DNA of 64,000 nt from Bacillota bacterium (lineage in GTDB: Bacteria; Bacillota; Clostridia; Oscillospirales; Ruminococcaceae): the NCBI GenBank assembly GCA_023460035.1, contig JAEWRN010000033.1, forward strand, positions 16,996 to 80,995, given 5' to 3'. A program made the position numbers and the translations under genes. Of this stretch, positions 32,497-40,879 are shown piece by piece; within the stretch, counting starts at the first letter, position 1; each line of letters starts with the position of its first letter. The notes below the pieces were generated by a model. That model was not told the DNA's origin and did not search any database. It saw only the letters and a list, made by a program, of their open reading frames with translations.

Positions 32497-33108
32497 ATGT
32501 TTGCAGAAACATTAAAAAAGCTGCGCCGCACAAAAAAAATAAGCCAGGTGGCGCTGGCCGAACACCTTGGCATCACCCAGCAGGCGGTGGGCAAATGGGA
32601 AACCGGCCGCAGCCAGCCGGACCCGCAGACACTGCGCAGCCTTGCTGATTATTTTGACGTGACGACCGATTACCTGCTGGGGCGCGCGGGCCGCGCACCG
32701 GTGGTGGGCTATGCCGCCGCGGGCGAACACCCCATCCCCGTCGTGGGCACGGTGCGCGCCGGGTTTGGCGCCCTTGCGCTGGAAGAGGACTGCGGTGTGG
32801 AGTACGCCCGTGTAAAGGACCCGGAAAATTACTTTTATTTAATTGTGCGCGGCAACAGCATGGAGCCCCGCATTCAAGACGGCGACCTTGCGCTGGTGCA
32901 CAGGCAGAATGCGCTGGAGGACGGCGACCTTGGCGTGATTGTGTTTGGCGACGACGGCGAGGGCACACTGAAAAAGTTTATGCGCCGCGGCAATACGGTA
33001 ATTTTGCAGCCCTTTAACCCCGAATATCAGCCGCAAATTTTGGTGGGCGAAGAGCTGGAGCAGCTGTACATTGCCGGCAAAGTGGTAGAAACCAAAACAA
33101 AATGGTGA
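32497..33108 (+). CDS. XRE HTH / S24 peptidase regulator (LexA/CI-like)
   Basis: A 203-aa regulator. Residues 1-60 are an XRE helix-turn-helix (ISQVALAEHLGITQQAVGKW). Residues 85-200 are an S24 (LexA/UmuD-like) autopeptidase: GNSMEPRIQDGDLALV holds the catalytic Ser, EGTLKKFMRR the Lys, and VVGTVRAGFGA is near the expected Ala-Gly cleavage site. It differs from true LexA in its XRE-type DNA-binding domain, so it is a stress-cleavable repressor rather than the SOS regulator itself. ATG at 32497 follows AGGAGG. Not fused to any phage module. Confidence 0.88.
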   Translation: MFAETLKKLRRTKKISQVALAEHLGITQQAVGKWETGRSQPDPQTLRSLADYFDVTTDYLLGRAGRAPVVGYAAAGEHPIPVVGTVRAGFGALALEEDCGVEYARVKDPENYFYLIVRGNSMEPRIQDGDLALVHRQNALEDGDLGVIVFGDDGEGTLKKFMRRGNTVILQPFNPEYQPQILVGEELEQLYIAGKVVETKTKW

Positions 33109-33128
33109 CACCGGGTACCCACCGGTTT

Positions 33129-33160
33129 GCAGCAGGTGCCTTTGTGTGCCTGCTGTTTTA
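33129..33160 (+). terminator. Terminator after the LexA-like gene
   Basis: CAGCAGG (33130-33136) pairs with CCTGCTG (33149-33155), followed by TTTTATTG. Confidence 0.65.
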
Positions 33161-33195
33161 TTGTTTAAAACACCTTTTGCCGAAAGGAGAACGCC

Positions 33196-33936
33196 TTGCT
33201 GTCGCAGAATTTCATCACCGGGGTGCAGCTTGCCGCCGCGCCGCCGAAAAACAACTATATTGCCGCGCTGCCCGCGGTGCGCCACCTTGGCAGCCGCCGG
33301 TTTACAATGCCCGTCACCTTTTTTGTGGGTGAAAACGGCACCGGCAAATCGACCCTGTTAGAGGCCCTTGCTATTAGCTGCGGGCTGAATGCCGAGGGCG
33401 GCGGGCGCAACTTTAATTTTAGCTCGCGCGCCACGCACTCTGATTTGTGGCAGTACCTGACCGTGCGCCGGGGGGCGGTGCGGCCCAAAGACACGTTTTT
33501 TTTGCGGGCCGAAAGCTTTTATAACCTTGCCAGCGAAGTGGAAAAGCTGGAAAACGACGGCCCGCCGGGCCTGCTGGATTACTACGGCGGCAAATCGTTA
33601 CACGAGCAGTCGCACGGCGAAAGCTTTTTGGCCCTTGCTCTGAACCGGTTTTCTGCCGGCGGGCTGTACTTTTTGGACGAACCCGAGGCCGCGCTTTCGC
33701 CCACACGGCAGCTTTCGCTGCTGTGCCTGTTGCACCGGCTTTCGGCACAGGGGGCACAGTTATTCATTGCGACCCACTCGCCACTGTTGATGGCCTGCCC
33801 CGGCGCCGAGGTGTTGCTGTTTGACCGCGACGGCATCCACCCCACCGACTACCGCCACACCGAGCATTACGAGGTGACCCGCCGCTTTTTAAACGACCCG
33901 GACGGCATGCTGCGCCAGCTGCTAGAAGATTGTTGA
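33196..33936 (+). CDS. AAA family ATPase (SMC/ABC-like)
   Basis: A 246-aa ATPase of the small OLD/RecF-like ATP-binding group. Walker A is FVGENGTGKSTLLEAL, a signature-like QSHGESFLAL is present, Walker B is LYFLDEPEAALSPTRQ, and the switch His lies in LFIATHSPLLMA. Such proteins are widespread single genes in Firmicutes; function is not established. The start is TTG at 33196, six bases after AAAGGAG; no better codon exists. It lies behind the LexA-like gene but after its terminator. Confidence 0.85.
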   Translation: MLSQNFITGVQLAAAPPKNNYIAALPAVRHLGSRRFTMPVTFFVGENGTGKSTLLEALAISCGLNAEGGGRNFNFSSRATHSDLWQYLTVRRGAVRPKDTFFLRAESFYNLASEVEKLENDGPPGLLDYYGGKSLHEQSHGESFLALALNRFSAGGLYFLDEPEAALSPTRQLSLLCLLHRLSAQGAQLFIATHSPLLMACPGAEVLLFDRDGIHPTDYRHTEHYEVTRRFLNDPDGMLRQLLEDC

Positions 33937-33946
33937 ATTTACCACA

Positions 33947-33987
33947 AAAAAAGCAGCGGCACCCCCGCAGGGTGCCGCTGCTTTTAC
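33947..33987 (+). terminator. Terminator after the ATPase gene
   Basis: AAAAGCAGCGGCACCC (33949-33964) and GGGTGCCGCTGCTTTT (33970-33985) form a perfect 16-bp stem with loop CCGCA. Confidence 0.9.
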
Positions 33988-34047
33988 ACTGCTAAAAATA
34001 CCCGGCCATACCCGCGCTAACAGCATGGGGCCACAGGGCTGACAACA

Positions 34048-34085
34048 GCAAAAACCCCCGCGGGCGATGTCCGCGGGGGTTTTGT
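34048..34085 (-). terminator. Terminator after the rnf operon
   Basis: AAAACCCCCGCGG (34051-34063) and CCGCGGGGGTTTT (34071-34083) form a 13-bp stem; the minus strand continues into TTTTGC. It closes rnfCDGEAB. Confidence 0.88.
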
Positions 34086-34092
34086 GTTATAG

Positions 34093-34368
34093 TTAGTTTT
34101 CGGCCATCAATGCCGCAACGGCATCGGCTGTTTTTTGCCGGCCAGGGACACAGCGGTTGGTTTCCGCCTTGCCCGCAACAACTGCCTTTGCGTAATCTGC
34201 ACAGCCTGCATAGCCACAGGCACCACAGTTGGCACCGGGCAGGGCCGCGGTGACCAGCGCAATGCGGGGGTCCTCTTCTACTGTCAGGTATTTGGCCGCG
34301 ACCACCAGAATAGCGGCGCCCACGAGGCCAATAACCGACACGATTGCAATTGCCAGTACAATATTCAT
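34093..34368 (-). CDS. rnfB: RnfB, short form (Rnf complex subunit B)
   Basis: A 91-aa protein consisting of the N-terminal membrane helix and the first Fe-S domain of RnfB only: GANCGACGYAGCADYAKAVV and a later Cys in NRCVPG supply the four ligands of the first 4Fe-4S cluster. Usual RnfB proteins are 190-330 aa and carry further ferredoxin domains that take electrons from ferredoxin; these are absent here. The stop is followed at once by the operon terminator, so the gene is not interrupted. The start at 34368 has GGGAGGG. It is the last gene of the rnf operon, as in other Clostridia. Confidence 0.85.
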   Translation of the reverse strand: MNIVLAIAIVSVIGLVGAAILVVAAKYLTVEEDPRIALVTAALPGANCGACGYAGCADYAKAVVAGKAETNRCVPGRQKTADAVAALMAEN

Positions 34369-34381
34369 GCTTTGCCCTCCC

Positions 34382-34978
34382 TTACATGCCAAAGATCTTT
34401 TCGATCAGGCCGCCAAAACCGGTGAAGGACAGCGAAACGATGCTTGCCGCCACCAGTGTGATAGGCAGGCCTTCAAACGGCTTCGGGGGGCGCGCCTCCT
34501 CCAGCCGGCGGCGCACGCCGGAAAACATCACCATCGCCAGCATAAAGCCAAGGCCGGCACCCAGTGCGCAGACCAGGCTTTCGGCATAGCTGTAGCCGTT
34601 GTCGATGTTGAGGATGGTCACACCGAGGATGGTGCAGTTGGTGGTGATGAGCGGCAGGTAAATGCCCAGCGCGTTGTACAGCGGGGGCATAAAGCGCTTC
34701 ATCACCGTTTCAAGCAGCTGTACCAAAATGGCGATAACCAGAATAAACACGATGGTCTGCAGGTAACCAAGGCCCTGCGGCTCAAGCAGGTTCGTGTAAA
34801 TGGGCCAGGTAGCGGCGGTGGCGACCACCATGACAAAGGTGACTGCCGCCGACATGCCAATGGCAGAATCCAGTTTTTTCGACACGCCGAGGAACGGGCA
34901 GATGCCGAGGAATTTAACCAGCACATAGTTGTTGGTCAAAATCATGCTGAAGAAGATAAAAGCAAGTTTTGCAGCCAT
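34382..34978 (-). CDS. rnfA: RnfA, electron transport complex subunit A
   Basis: A 198-aa integral membrane subunit of the ferredoxin:NAD+ oxidoreductase (Rnf) pump with six helices. ILTNNYVLVKFLGICPFLGV contains the conserved Cys that, with its counterpart in RnfE, binds the intramembrane 2Fe-2S cluster; TTNCTILGV holds the second Cys. Length and motifs are those of the family. Its ATG overlaps the rnfE stop, showing translational coupling. Confidence 0.95.
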   Translation of the reverse strand: MAAKLAFIFFSMILTNNYVLVKFLGICPFLGVSKKLDSAIGMSAAVTFVMVVATAATWPIYTNLLEPQGLGYLQTIVFILVIAILVQLLETVMKRFMPPLYNALGIYLPLITTNCTILGVTILNIDNGYSYAESLVCALGAGLGFMLAMVMFSGVRRRLEEARPPKPFEGLPITLVAASIVSLSFTGFGGLIEKIFGM

Positions 34979-35676
34979 CAGACCTTACCCCCTTCCCCAT
35001 GGCAAAGCGCACTGTTGGCGCAGCCCGCGCAGCCGGCCGCTTCGGGATCGGCGTTGACGGTTTTGCCGCGGCGCTCGTCCAGCCAGATGGCAACTGCCAT
35101 CAGCACGCCGAACACGAAGAACCCGCCCGGAGGCGAAACGAGGATGCTGAACGGCTCGACATTGGCCGGCAGCACCTGAAAGCCCAGCACGGTGCCGGCG
35201 CCCAGCAGCTCACGCACAAAGCCCATAACGGCCAGCGTGAGGGTAAACCCAATGCCCATGCCAAGGCCGTCCAGCGCCGATTCGATGACCGGGTTTTTGC
35301 TGGCAAACATTTCGGCACGGCCCAAAATAATGCAGTTCACAACGATCAGCGGCAGGTAAACACCCAACGCGTCGTACAGTGCCGGCACAAAGGCCTGCAC
35401 CAGCATCATGACCACGGTGACAAACCCGGCAATAATGGTGATGAACGCCGGGATGCGCACTTTGTCCGGGATCAGTTTGCGGCAGGCCGAAATGGCCATG
35501 TTCGAGCCGATAAGCACAAAGGTCGCGGCAATGCCCATGCCCAAGCTGTTGAACACCGACGTGGTGATAGCGAGGGTCGGGCAGGTGCCCAGCACAAGGC
35601 GCAGGTTCGGGTTTTCATGCAGCAAGCCGTTGGTCAGCACCGCAAGGCGGTTGCTTTTTTTCGATTGTTTTTCCAT
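34978..35676 (-). CDS. rnfE: RnfE, electron transport complex subunit E
   Basis: A 232-aa membrane subunit of Rnf, homologous to RnfA, with six helices. NLRLVLGTCPTLAITTSVFN and VVNCIILGRAEMFA carry the two Cys of the shared Fe-S site. The C terminus has a Cys motif CAGCANSALCHG, found in RnfE of several Firmicutes and absent from proteobacterial forms. The start has an AAAGGGGG site. Confidence 0.95.
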   Translation of the reverse strand: MEKQSKKSNRLAVLTNGLLHENPNLRLVLGTCPTLAITTSVFNSLGMGIAATFVLIGSNMAISACRKLIPDKVRIPAFITIIAGFVTVVMMLVQAFVPALYDALGVYLPLIVVNCIILGRAEMFASKNPVIESALDGLGMGIGFTLTLAVMGFVRELLGAGTVLGFQVLPANVEPFSILVSPPGGFFVFGVLMAVAIWLDERRGKTVNADPEAAGCAGCANSALCHGEGGKV

Positions 35677-35682
35677 GCTGTT

Positions 35683-36213
35683 TTACGCCCCCTTTACAGT
35701 TTGGTAGGCCGCTTCGGCAGCGTCTACCACAGCGAAAACCGCTTTGGACGAAAAAGTTGCGCCACTGATGCCGTCTACCTCAGAAGACTTTGTCTTACCC
35801 TTGAACTGGTCGGTAAACGATGCATCCATGACCTTTTTGCCAACGCCCGGGGTCTCGTTGTTATCGCCGATCTGAATGGCAGAAATGGTGCCGTCGCTGT
35901 TGATGCCAACCGTGACAGGCACATCGCCGCCGTAGCCCTTGGCAGCGCCGGTGATGACATAGCCAGCACCGTTATCCGCGGCATAAACGTCTGAAATAAT
36001 ATCGTCGCTGTACTCTACCTTGCTGAACGAGTCGGCGGTGGGCAGCAGCACAATGCGGCTGGCATCGGCCTCACGCTGGGCGCGGCCGTCGATGATTGGC
36101 TGGGTGATGGAATGGGTCACGGCAAGCAGGCCCGACACTACAAAGCAGATGATCGTCAGCACCAGAATGGGGCGAATCATCGCTTCAAACGTGCTCTCTT
36201 TTTCTTTTTTCAT
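35683..36213 (-). CDS. rnfG: RnfG, FMN-binding subunit
   Basis: A 176-aa protein with one N-terminal membrane helix and an extracytoplasmic FMN domain. DGISGATFSSKAVFAVV contains the SGAT motif, whose Thr carries covalently bound FMN attached by ApbE. Length is slightly short of the usual 190-210 aa but all core segments (ETPGVGKKV) are present. The start at 36213 overlaps the rnfD stop by 4 bases and has a GGGAGG site. Confidence 0.94.
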   Translation of the reverse strand: MKKEKESTFEAMIRPILVLTIICFVVSGLLAVTHSITQPIIDGRAQREADASRIVLLPTADSFSKVEYSDDIISDVYAADNGAGYVITGAAKGYGGDVPVTVGINSDGTISAIQIGDNNETPGVGKKVMDASFTDQFKGKTKSSEVDGISGATFSSKAVFAVVDAAEAAYQTVKGA

Positions 36214-37142
36214 TTCTTGTTGCCACCTCCCAGCGGTTTTTGGAGGGTGAGACGGTTGATATACGGCACCAGCAGGTTCATCAGCAAAATGGCATAGGAA
36301 ACACCCTCTGCCGAAGTTGCCCAAAAACGAATGGCGCAGGTGATGATACCAAGGCCCAGCCCGTAAACCAGTTTACCGGTAAGGGTGTACGGCGAAGTGG
36401 CATAATCGGTCGCCATAAAAATGGCACCCAGCATCAGGCCGCCCGACAACAGCTGCACCAACGGCTCTTGGCCTGCCAGCAGGCTGATGACCGCCACAGT
36501 AGCGAGATAGGTCAGCGGAATGGTGGGGGTAATAACCCGGCGGGCCACTAAGTAAATACCGCCCACAATCAGCGCGGCAGCACAGGTTTCGCCCAGCACA
36601 CCGCCGTGCGCACCCAAAAACAGCTGCAGCAGCGGCAGGTCGGCATGCTGTGTTGCCACCAGCGGGGTGGCACTTGCCAGCGCATCGACCCCACCCGAAA
36701 AGCTGGGGTAGGCATACGCTGTCATGCGGCCGGCAAAGCTGACGGCCAGCACAATGCGGGCCACGATGGCCGGGTTTGCAAAGTTGCGGCCAAGGCCGCC
36801 AAACAACTGCTTTACAATGACGATTGCCACAAAGCTGCCCAAAATCGCAATCCACAAGGGGATCGTCGACGGCAGATTGAATGCCAGCAAAATGCCGGTG
36901 ACCGCGGCGGACAGATCGCCCACCGGGTTTTCTTTTTTCATGAAATAGCAGTACAGGTACTCAAACGCGACACTGGCAAAGGTGGTGACGCCAATAACCA
37001 GCAACGCGCGCGCGCCAAAAATAATGGCGCTTGCAATGGCCGCGGGGCACAGTGCAATGATAACGTCCAGCATGATGCGCTGGGTAGAAGAATTATCGCG
37101 GATATGCGGGGATTCCTTCGCCAGCAAAAAATTCTGTTCCAT
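36210..37142 (-). CDS. rnfD: RnfD, FMN-binding membrane subunit
   Basis: A 310-aa membrane subunit with eight to nine helices. NFLLAKESPHIRDNSSTQRI is the conserved N terminus, GGLGRNFANPAIVARIVL a core motif, and DALASATPLVAT holds the SATP threonine that bears covalent FMN. Together with RnfC, G, E, A and B it makes the ion-pumping complex that couples ferredoxin oxidation to NAD+ reduction. Start at 37142 overlaps the rnfC stop by one base. Confidence 0.95.
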   Translation of the reverse strand: MEQNFLLAKESPHIRDNSSTQRIMLDVIIALCPAAIASAIIFGARALLVIGVTTFASVAFEYLYCYFMKKENPVGDLSAAVTGILLAFNLPSTIPLWIAILGSFVAIVIVKQLFGGLGRNFANPAIVARIVLAVSFAGRMTAYAYPSFSGGVDALASATPLVATQHADLPLLQLFLGAHGGVLGETCAAALIVGGIYLVARRVITPTIPLTYLATVAVISLLAGQEPLVQLLSGGLMLGAIFMATDYATSPYTLTGKLVYGLGLGIITCAIRFWATSAEGVSYAILLMNLLVPYINRLTLQKPLGGGNKK

Positions 37143-38467
37143 TATTTGCTTTTCGCCCCTTTCTTTGCCTTTTTTTGCAGCACCTTTGCGCGGCGCATCG
37201 TCTCGGTAACGGGGCGCTTTGCCGGGCAGACATAGGTGCAGCAGCCGCATTCCATGCAGGTGTCCACCTGCAGGCGGTCAACCTCCTGCGGGTCGTTTGC
37301 ATCTACCCCGGCCGCAATGACACAGGGCGAAAGGCCCACGGGGCAGCAGTCGATGCAGCGGCCACAATGGATGCAGGGCTGTACCGCAGGCAGCAAGACC
37401 TCCTCGCGCGGCAGCGCAAGGACACCGTTGTTTTGTTTTAAGATGGGGAACGACGTGTCCTCCACCAGCACACCCATCATCGGGCCGCCGGTGATGATTT
37501 CGCCAAGGTCGCCCTTGGTGCCGCCGCAGAAAGCCAGCACATCGTCAATGGGGGTACCGATCAGCGCGCGCACGTTTTGCGGTTTTGCAATGCAGTCGCC
37601 GTCCACCGTCAGCCGGCGGGAGATCAGCGGCACACCGGTGCGCAGATAATCCGCCAAAAAGGCAACGCTGGAAATGTTCATCACAATGCAGCCGACGTTA
37701 AGCGGCAGGCCGCGGCGCGGCACTTCGCGCCCGGTGCAAACCTCAATCAGCACTTTTTCTGCGCCCTGCGGGTAAACGGCGGGCAGCGGTTTTACCTTAA
37801 TGCCCTCTTCGCCCTTAATCAAATCAAACAGCTTGTCCATCGCTTCGGGCTTGTTGCGCTCGATGCCGATGATCACCGTTTTGATGCCCATCCACTTTTG
37901 CACCGCGTGGATACCAGCCAAAACAGCGTCGCTGTTTTCCATGATCTCGCGGTTGTCCGCGGTGAGGTAAGGCTCGCACTCGGCCGCATTGATGATCAGC
38001 GTGTCAACCATGGAAAGGTCTTTCAGCTTCAGCTTCATCGACGTGGGGAAGCCTGCGCCGCCAAGGCCCACAAGGCCGCTGGCGCGTACCGCAGCAATAA
38101 ACGAATCGTAATCGGTCACCTCTGGCGGGGCGATCGACGGGTCCAGTGTTTGTTTGCCGTCGGATGTGATCTCGACCGCGGCCACCTTTGTGCCGTTCGG
38201 CAGCTTAACCTCCCCCAGTGCCGTAACCGTACCGGACACACTGGAGTGGATGGGCGCCGAAAGCGGGCTTGCGCTCTCGCCAACTACCGTACCGACAAAG
38301 ACCGGGTCTCCCTCTTTGACCACAGGGGCCACGGCGGCCCCGATATGCTGCTGCATTGGCAGCAGGATTTTAGCGGGTACCGGCATGTCCACTGTGGCAC
38401 TGTTCTGCGTGTTTTTGTGATGAGGCACATGAGCGCCCTTCGCCGCACGCTTGAAAACATTTTTCAT
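37142..38467 (-). CDS. rnfC: RnfC, NADH/ferredoxin-side subunit
   Basis: A 441-aa peripheral subunit. Residues 1-120 form the barrel-sandwich part (MPVPAKILLPMQQHIGAAVA), residues 125-310 the flavin/NADH-binding domain (GLVGLGGAGFPTSMKLK), and the C terminus two 4Fe-4S clusters (CIHCGRCIDCCPVGLSP, CMECGCCTYVCPAKRP). The start at 38467 is the best ATG although its AGGAGGG site is 12 bases away. First gene of the operon; a consensus promoter lies at 38590-38618. Confidence 0.95.
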   Translation of the reverse strand: MKNVFKRAAKGAHVPHHKNTQNSATVDMPVPAKILLPMQQHIGAAVAPVVKEGDPVFVGTVVGESASPLSAPIHSSVSGTVTALGEVKLPNGTKVAAVEITSDGKQTLDPSIAPPEVTDYDSFIAAVRASGLVGLGGAGFPTSMKLKLKDLSMVDTLIINAAECEPYLTADNREIMENSDAVLAGIHAVQKWMGIKTVIIGIERNKPEAMDKLFDLIKGEEGIKVKPLPAVYPQGAEKVLIEVCTGREVPRRGLPLNVGCIVMNISSVAFLADYLRTGVPLISRRLTVDGDCIAKPQNVRALIGTPIDDVLAFCGGTKGDLGEIITGGPMMGVLVEDTSFPILKQNNGVLALPREEVLLPAVQPCIHCGRCIDCCPVGLSPCVIAAGVDANDPQEVDRLQVDTCMECGCCTYVCPAKRPVTETMRRAKVLQKKAKKGAKSK

Positions 38468-38789
38468 CAAGTGAACGTTCCCTCCTGTTCTGTCGTTCTC
38501 CTGTCTGGCGAAAGCCACTCCTCCCCGAGCGCAGACGCTGGCCTTTGCGGCAGACACCACCCGGCCTTTCAAAAAATCAGACATTGATAATTATAACGCG
38601 TTGTTGATTCATTTACAATGGCTTTTGGGCCCTAAAATTTCCGTTTGGCGTAAAACAAAGCGTTCATTTATAAAAAGTACCGCCATTTTAACCGGCGCAG
38701 AAATTCACTTGCGGCATTTTGCTTTTTGCCTGGTTGTGCTATAATGTAGAAAAGATTGCAGGGGCACCGCCTAGTAAGGGGGGACCAAA
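38468..38789. other. Divergent intergenic region between rnf and the 187-aa gene
   Basis: About 320 bases with promoters for both sides. On the plus strand TATAAT (38740-38745) and a GGGGGG site precede the 187-aa gene. On the minus strand the rnf promoter is followed by a leader of about 115 bases. I see no riboswitch-like structure. Confidence 0.6.
38590..38618 (-). promoter_or_regulatory. Promoter of the rnf operon
   Basis: On the minus strand TTGTAA (38618-38613) and TATAAT (38595-38590) are separated by 17 bases. Confidence 0.65.
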
Positions 38790-39353
38790 ATGCCCAACCC
38801 CGTCAGTTACAGTGACAGCCCGCTGGTGCTGGACGCCATCAGCGCGGTAAAGGTCGTACATTATTATGGCAGCAGCGCCGCGGGGAATATTTATGCCTAC
38901 CTGCGCGCTTATGTCTGCGCAGGAGAGCTGATTTTCAGCCTGACCAGCTTTGAAAAAACACCGCCTAAAACCAGCCGCGTCGGTGCCGCGTTTCAGTTTG
39001 CGCCGGGGGCCGATTATCTGTTTGCCGACATTGGCCCAGAGCAGGTGGAATGCCGTACCGTGCACCCCGCGCGCGGGCAGGACGCACCGGGCGAGGTGCT
39101 GCTGCTGCCCCCGCCGGCGCGGTTTGGCGGTGCGGACGAGCAGGGCTTTTACTGGGGGGCCGAGCTTCGGCTGCCCGCGGCGTTGCTGCAGGCCCGGTTT
39201 GGTACCACCCTTCGCCCCGGCAGCAGGTTTACCGGCAACGCGTACAAATACGCGGTGGGCGATGCCGCATTTGGCGCGGCCTTCGCCTGTGAACCGCAAG
39301 CGGGGCTGCCAAACTGCCAAAGCTTTGGTGACTTTGTAGTAGTTGACTACTGA
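38790..39353 (+). CDS. Hypothetical protein, 187 aa
   Basis: I do not recognise it firmly. It has no signal peptide or membrane helix. Alternating hydrophobic segments (VVHYYGSSAAGNIYAYLRAY, ELIFSLTSFEK, GFYWGAELRLPAALL, FGDFVVVDY) suggest a beta-sandwich, and the end (FTGNAYKYAVGDAAFGAAFA) resembles the CBM9/DOMON-like carbohydrate-binding fold sometimes annotated in such clostridial proteins. The start has a GGGGGG site 7 bases upstream. It has its own promoter and an imperfect terminator hairpin (about 39367-39391), so it is monocistronic. Confidence 0.7.
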   Translation: MPNPVSYSDSPLVLDAISAVKVVHYYGSSAAGNIYAYLRAYVCAGELIFSLTSFEKTPPKTSRVGAAFQFAPGADYLFADIGPEQVECRTVHPARGQDAPGEVLLLPPPARFGGADEQGFYWGAELRLPAALLQARFGTTLRPGSRFTGNAYKYAVGDAAFGAAFACEPQAGLPNCQSFGDFVVVDY

Positions 39354-39422
39354 GGTTCGTTATAATAATAAGTACAAAAGTTGTGCTTATTTTGTTTTAG
39401 CTTTAGAGAGGAGGCATCCGGG

Positions 39423-39566
39423 ATGTTGAAAGGGTTGCTGCGTTTGCTTTTGATGTTGGGCGGTTTATTTGCCGTCTTTGCCGGTCTTGGGTACCTTGGC
39501 AAAAAAAACACCGAGCAATATGTGGAAGTCTACGGCGACGAGGAAGAGGAAGACGAGGCGTTTTAA
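39423..39566 (+). CDS. Small membrane protein with acidic tail, 47 aa
   Basis: One hydrophobic helix (GLLRLLLMLGGLFAVFAGLG) followed by YLGKKNTEQYVEVYGDEEEE and an acidic C terminus. The start has GAGAGGAGG 8-9 bases upstream, and a TATAAT lies at 39361-39366. I know no function. It stands alone between the 187-aa gene and a strong terminator. Confidence 0.7.
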   Translation: MLKGLLRLLLMLGGLFAVFAGLGYLGKKNTEQYVEVYGDEEEEDEAF

Positions 39567-39600
39567 CCCCCGTATTTCGCCCGCGCCACCGCAGACAGTT

Positions 39601-39647
39601 AAAAAGGCGGAAAGACTTGAAGTTCAAGTCTTTCCGCCTTTTTTGTT
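39601..39647. terminator. Bidirectional terminator
   Basis: AAAAAGGCGGAAAGACTTGAA (39601-39621) and its complement (39623-39643) form a near-perfect palindrome with T runs on both strands, between the 47-aa gene and the convergent MacB-like operon. Confidence 0.9.
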
Positions 39648-39659
39648 GCTTTATGGTGT

Positions 39660-40868
39660 TTATTCGGTGCGCAGTGCCTCGATAGGCGACAGCTTTGCCG
39701 CCTTGCGCGCCGGGTAAATGCCAAAGAAAATGCCAATGGCGACCGAGAACAGCGCAATGGCAACCACCGTGGTGGGGGCCACATAGCCCGAAATGCCCAG
39801 CAGGCTGCTGATGCCGCTGCCACCCCACAACCCAAGCAGAATACCAATGAGGCCGCCGAGCAGAGTCAGCGTGCCGGCCTCGATTAAAAACTGAATTGTG
39901 ATGCTGCCGGTTTTTGCGCCCAGTGCCTTGCGGATACCAATTTCACGCGTGCGCTCGGTGACCGACACCAGCATGATGTTCATGACACCGATACCTCCGA
40001 CCAAAAGGCTGATGCCCGCAATGGCTGCAATGATGCTGGTAAAGGTGCTGGTGACCGTGCTGATCTGGCCGGCATACTGGCTGACGTCGATGATGCTGTA
40101 GCATTCGCGCCCGGCGTTGCCGTGCCGCGCTTCCATCAGGTTGACCACCTGCTGTGCCGTTTTGGCGCTTTGGGTGGTGTCTTTTGACAACAGCGCAATT
40201 TGGTAAAACGGCTCGGTACCAATGCCCTCGCCCAGTGTATTCAGCGCGGTGATGGGCATGGTGAGGCTTACCGAGACCTTGCGGTTATAGCTGTACCCGC
40301 TTTGGCTTTCGGTGATGCCAATGATTGTAAAATCAGAGGTGCGGCCATTGACGGTAAGCTGCACCGTCATGCCCAGCACGCGGTCGGTGCCAAACAGCGC
40401 CTTGGCGCCGGCAGAATCCAGCGTGACGACCCGGCGGGCCGCCTCATAATCCGCTTCGTCCCACATGCGGCCGCTTTCGAGCTTAGTGGGAAATGCCAGT
40501 GCGTAGTCCCCGTTGCCGGCCGAGATATCGGCGGTGAACTCCTCTTTTGTGCCACGGATGGTGCCGCTTGCACCGCTGGACATCGTTGCCGCGCTGACAC
40601 TGCTCATGCCGCGCACCGCCTCAATATCCGCATTGGTAAAATAATCGTTCATGGTGACGTCTTCGCCGCCCACCATGACGTAAATAGAGCCGTTGGCAAG
40701 CGAGCCCAGTTGGTCGTCCATCATTTTTTGCCCGCCTCCGCCCACGCTGAGCACCATAATCACCGAGCCGATGCCGATGATGATGCCCAACATGGTGAGC
40801 AGGCTGCGCGTTTTGTTTGCAGAAATATTGCGAAATGCCATTTTGGCATACTCTATCAGTTGCCGCAT
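39660..40868 (-). CDS. MacB-like ABC transporter permease
   Basis: A 402-aa permease with the MacB/FtsX layout: one N-terminal helix (MAFRNISANKTRSLLTMLGI then IIGIGSVIMVLS), a large extracytoplasmic domain of about 230 aa (residues 45-275), and three C-terminal helices (VGGIGVMNIMLVSVTERTRE is the signature of this family; IGIRKALGAKTGSITIQF follows). It works with the upstream adaptor and ATPase to move substances through the envelope; in Gram-positives such systems export antimicrobial peptides, lipids or macrolides. Start has AAGGGGG. Last gene of the operon. Confidence 0.9.
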   Translation of the reverse strand: MRQLIEYAKMAFRNISANKTRSLLTMLGIIIGIGSVIMVLSVGGGGQKMMDDQLGSLANGSIYVMVGGEDVTMNDYFTNADIEAVRGMSSVSAATMSSGASGTIRGTKEEFTADISAGNGDYALAFPTKLESGRMWDEADYEAARRVVTLDSAGAKALFGTDRVLGMTVQLTVNGRTSDFTIIGITESQSGYSYNRKVSVSLTMPITALNTLGEGIGTEPFYQIALLSKDTTQSAKTAQQVVNLMEARHGNAGRECYSIIDVSQYAGQISTVTSTFTSIIAAIAGISLLVGGIGVMNIMLVSVTERTREIGIRKALGAKTGSITIQFLIEAGTLTLLGGLIGILLGLWGGSGISSLLGISGYVAPTTVVAIALFSVAIGIFFGIYPARKAAKLSPIEALRTE

Positions 40869-40879
40869 GATGCGCCCCC

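Noticed and set aside
32497..33108. Naming the XRE/S24 protein lexA
   Set aside because: Its DNA-binding domain is of XRE type, not the LexA winged helix, and no SOS genes are adjacent.
33937..34092. Frameshifted remainder of rnfB
   Set aside because: No further Cys-x2-Cys-x2-Cys motif occurs downstream in any frame; the region consists of two terminators.
37577..38587. Plus-strand open frame of 336 codons
   Set aside because: Antisense to rnfC, which has complete Fe-S and flavin motifs; the antisense product has none.
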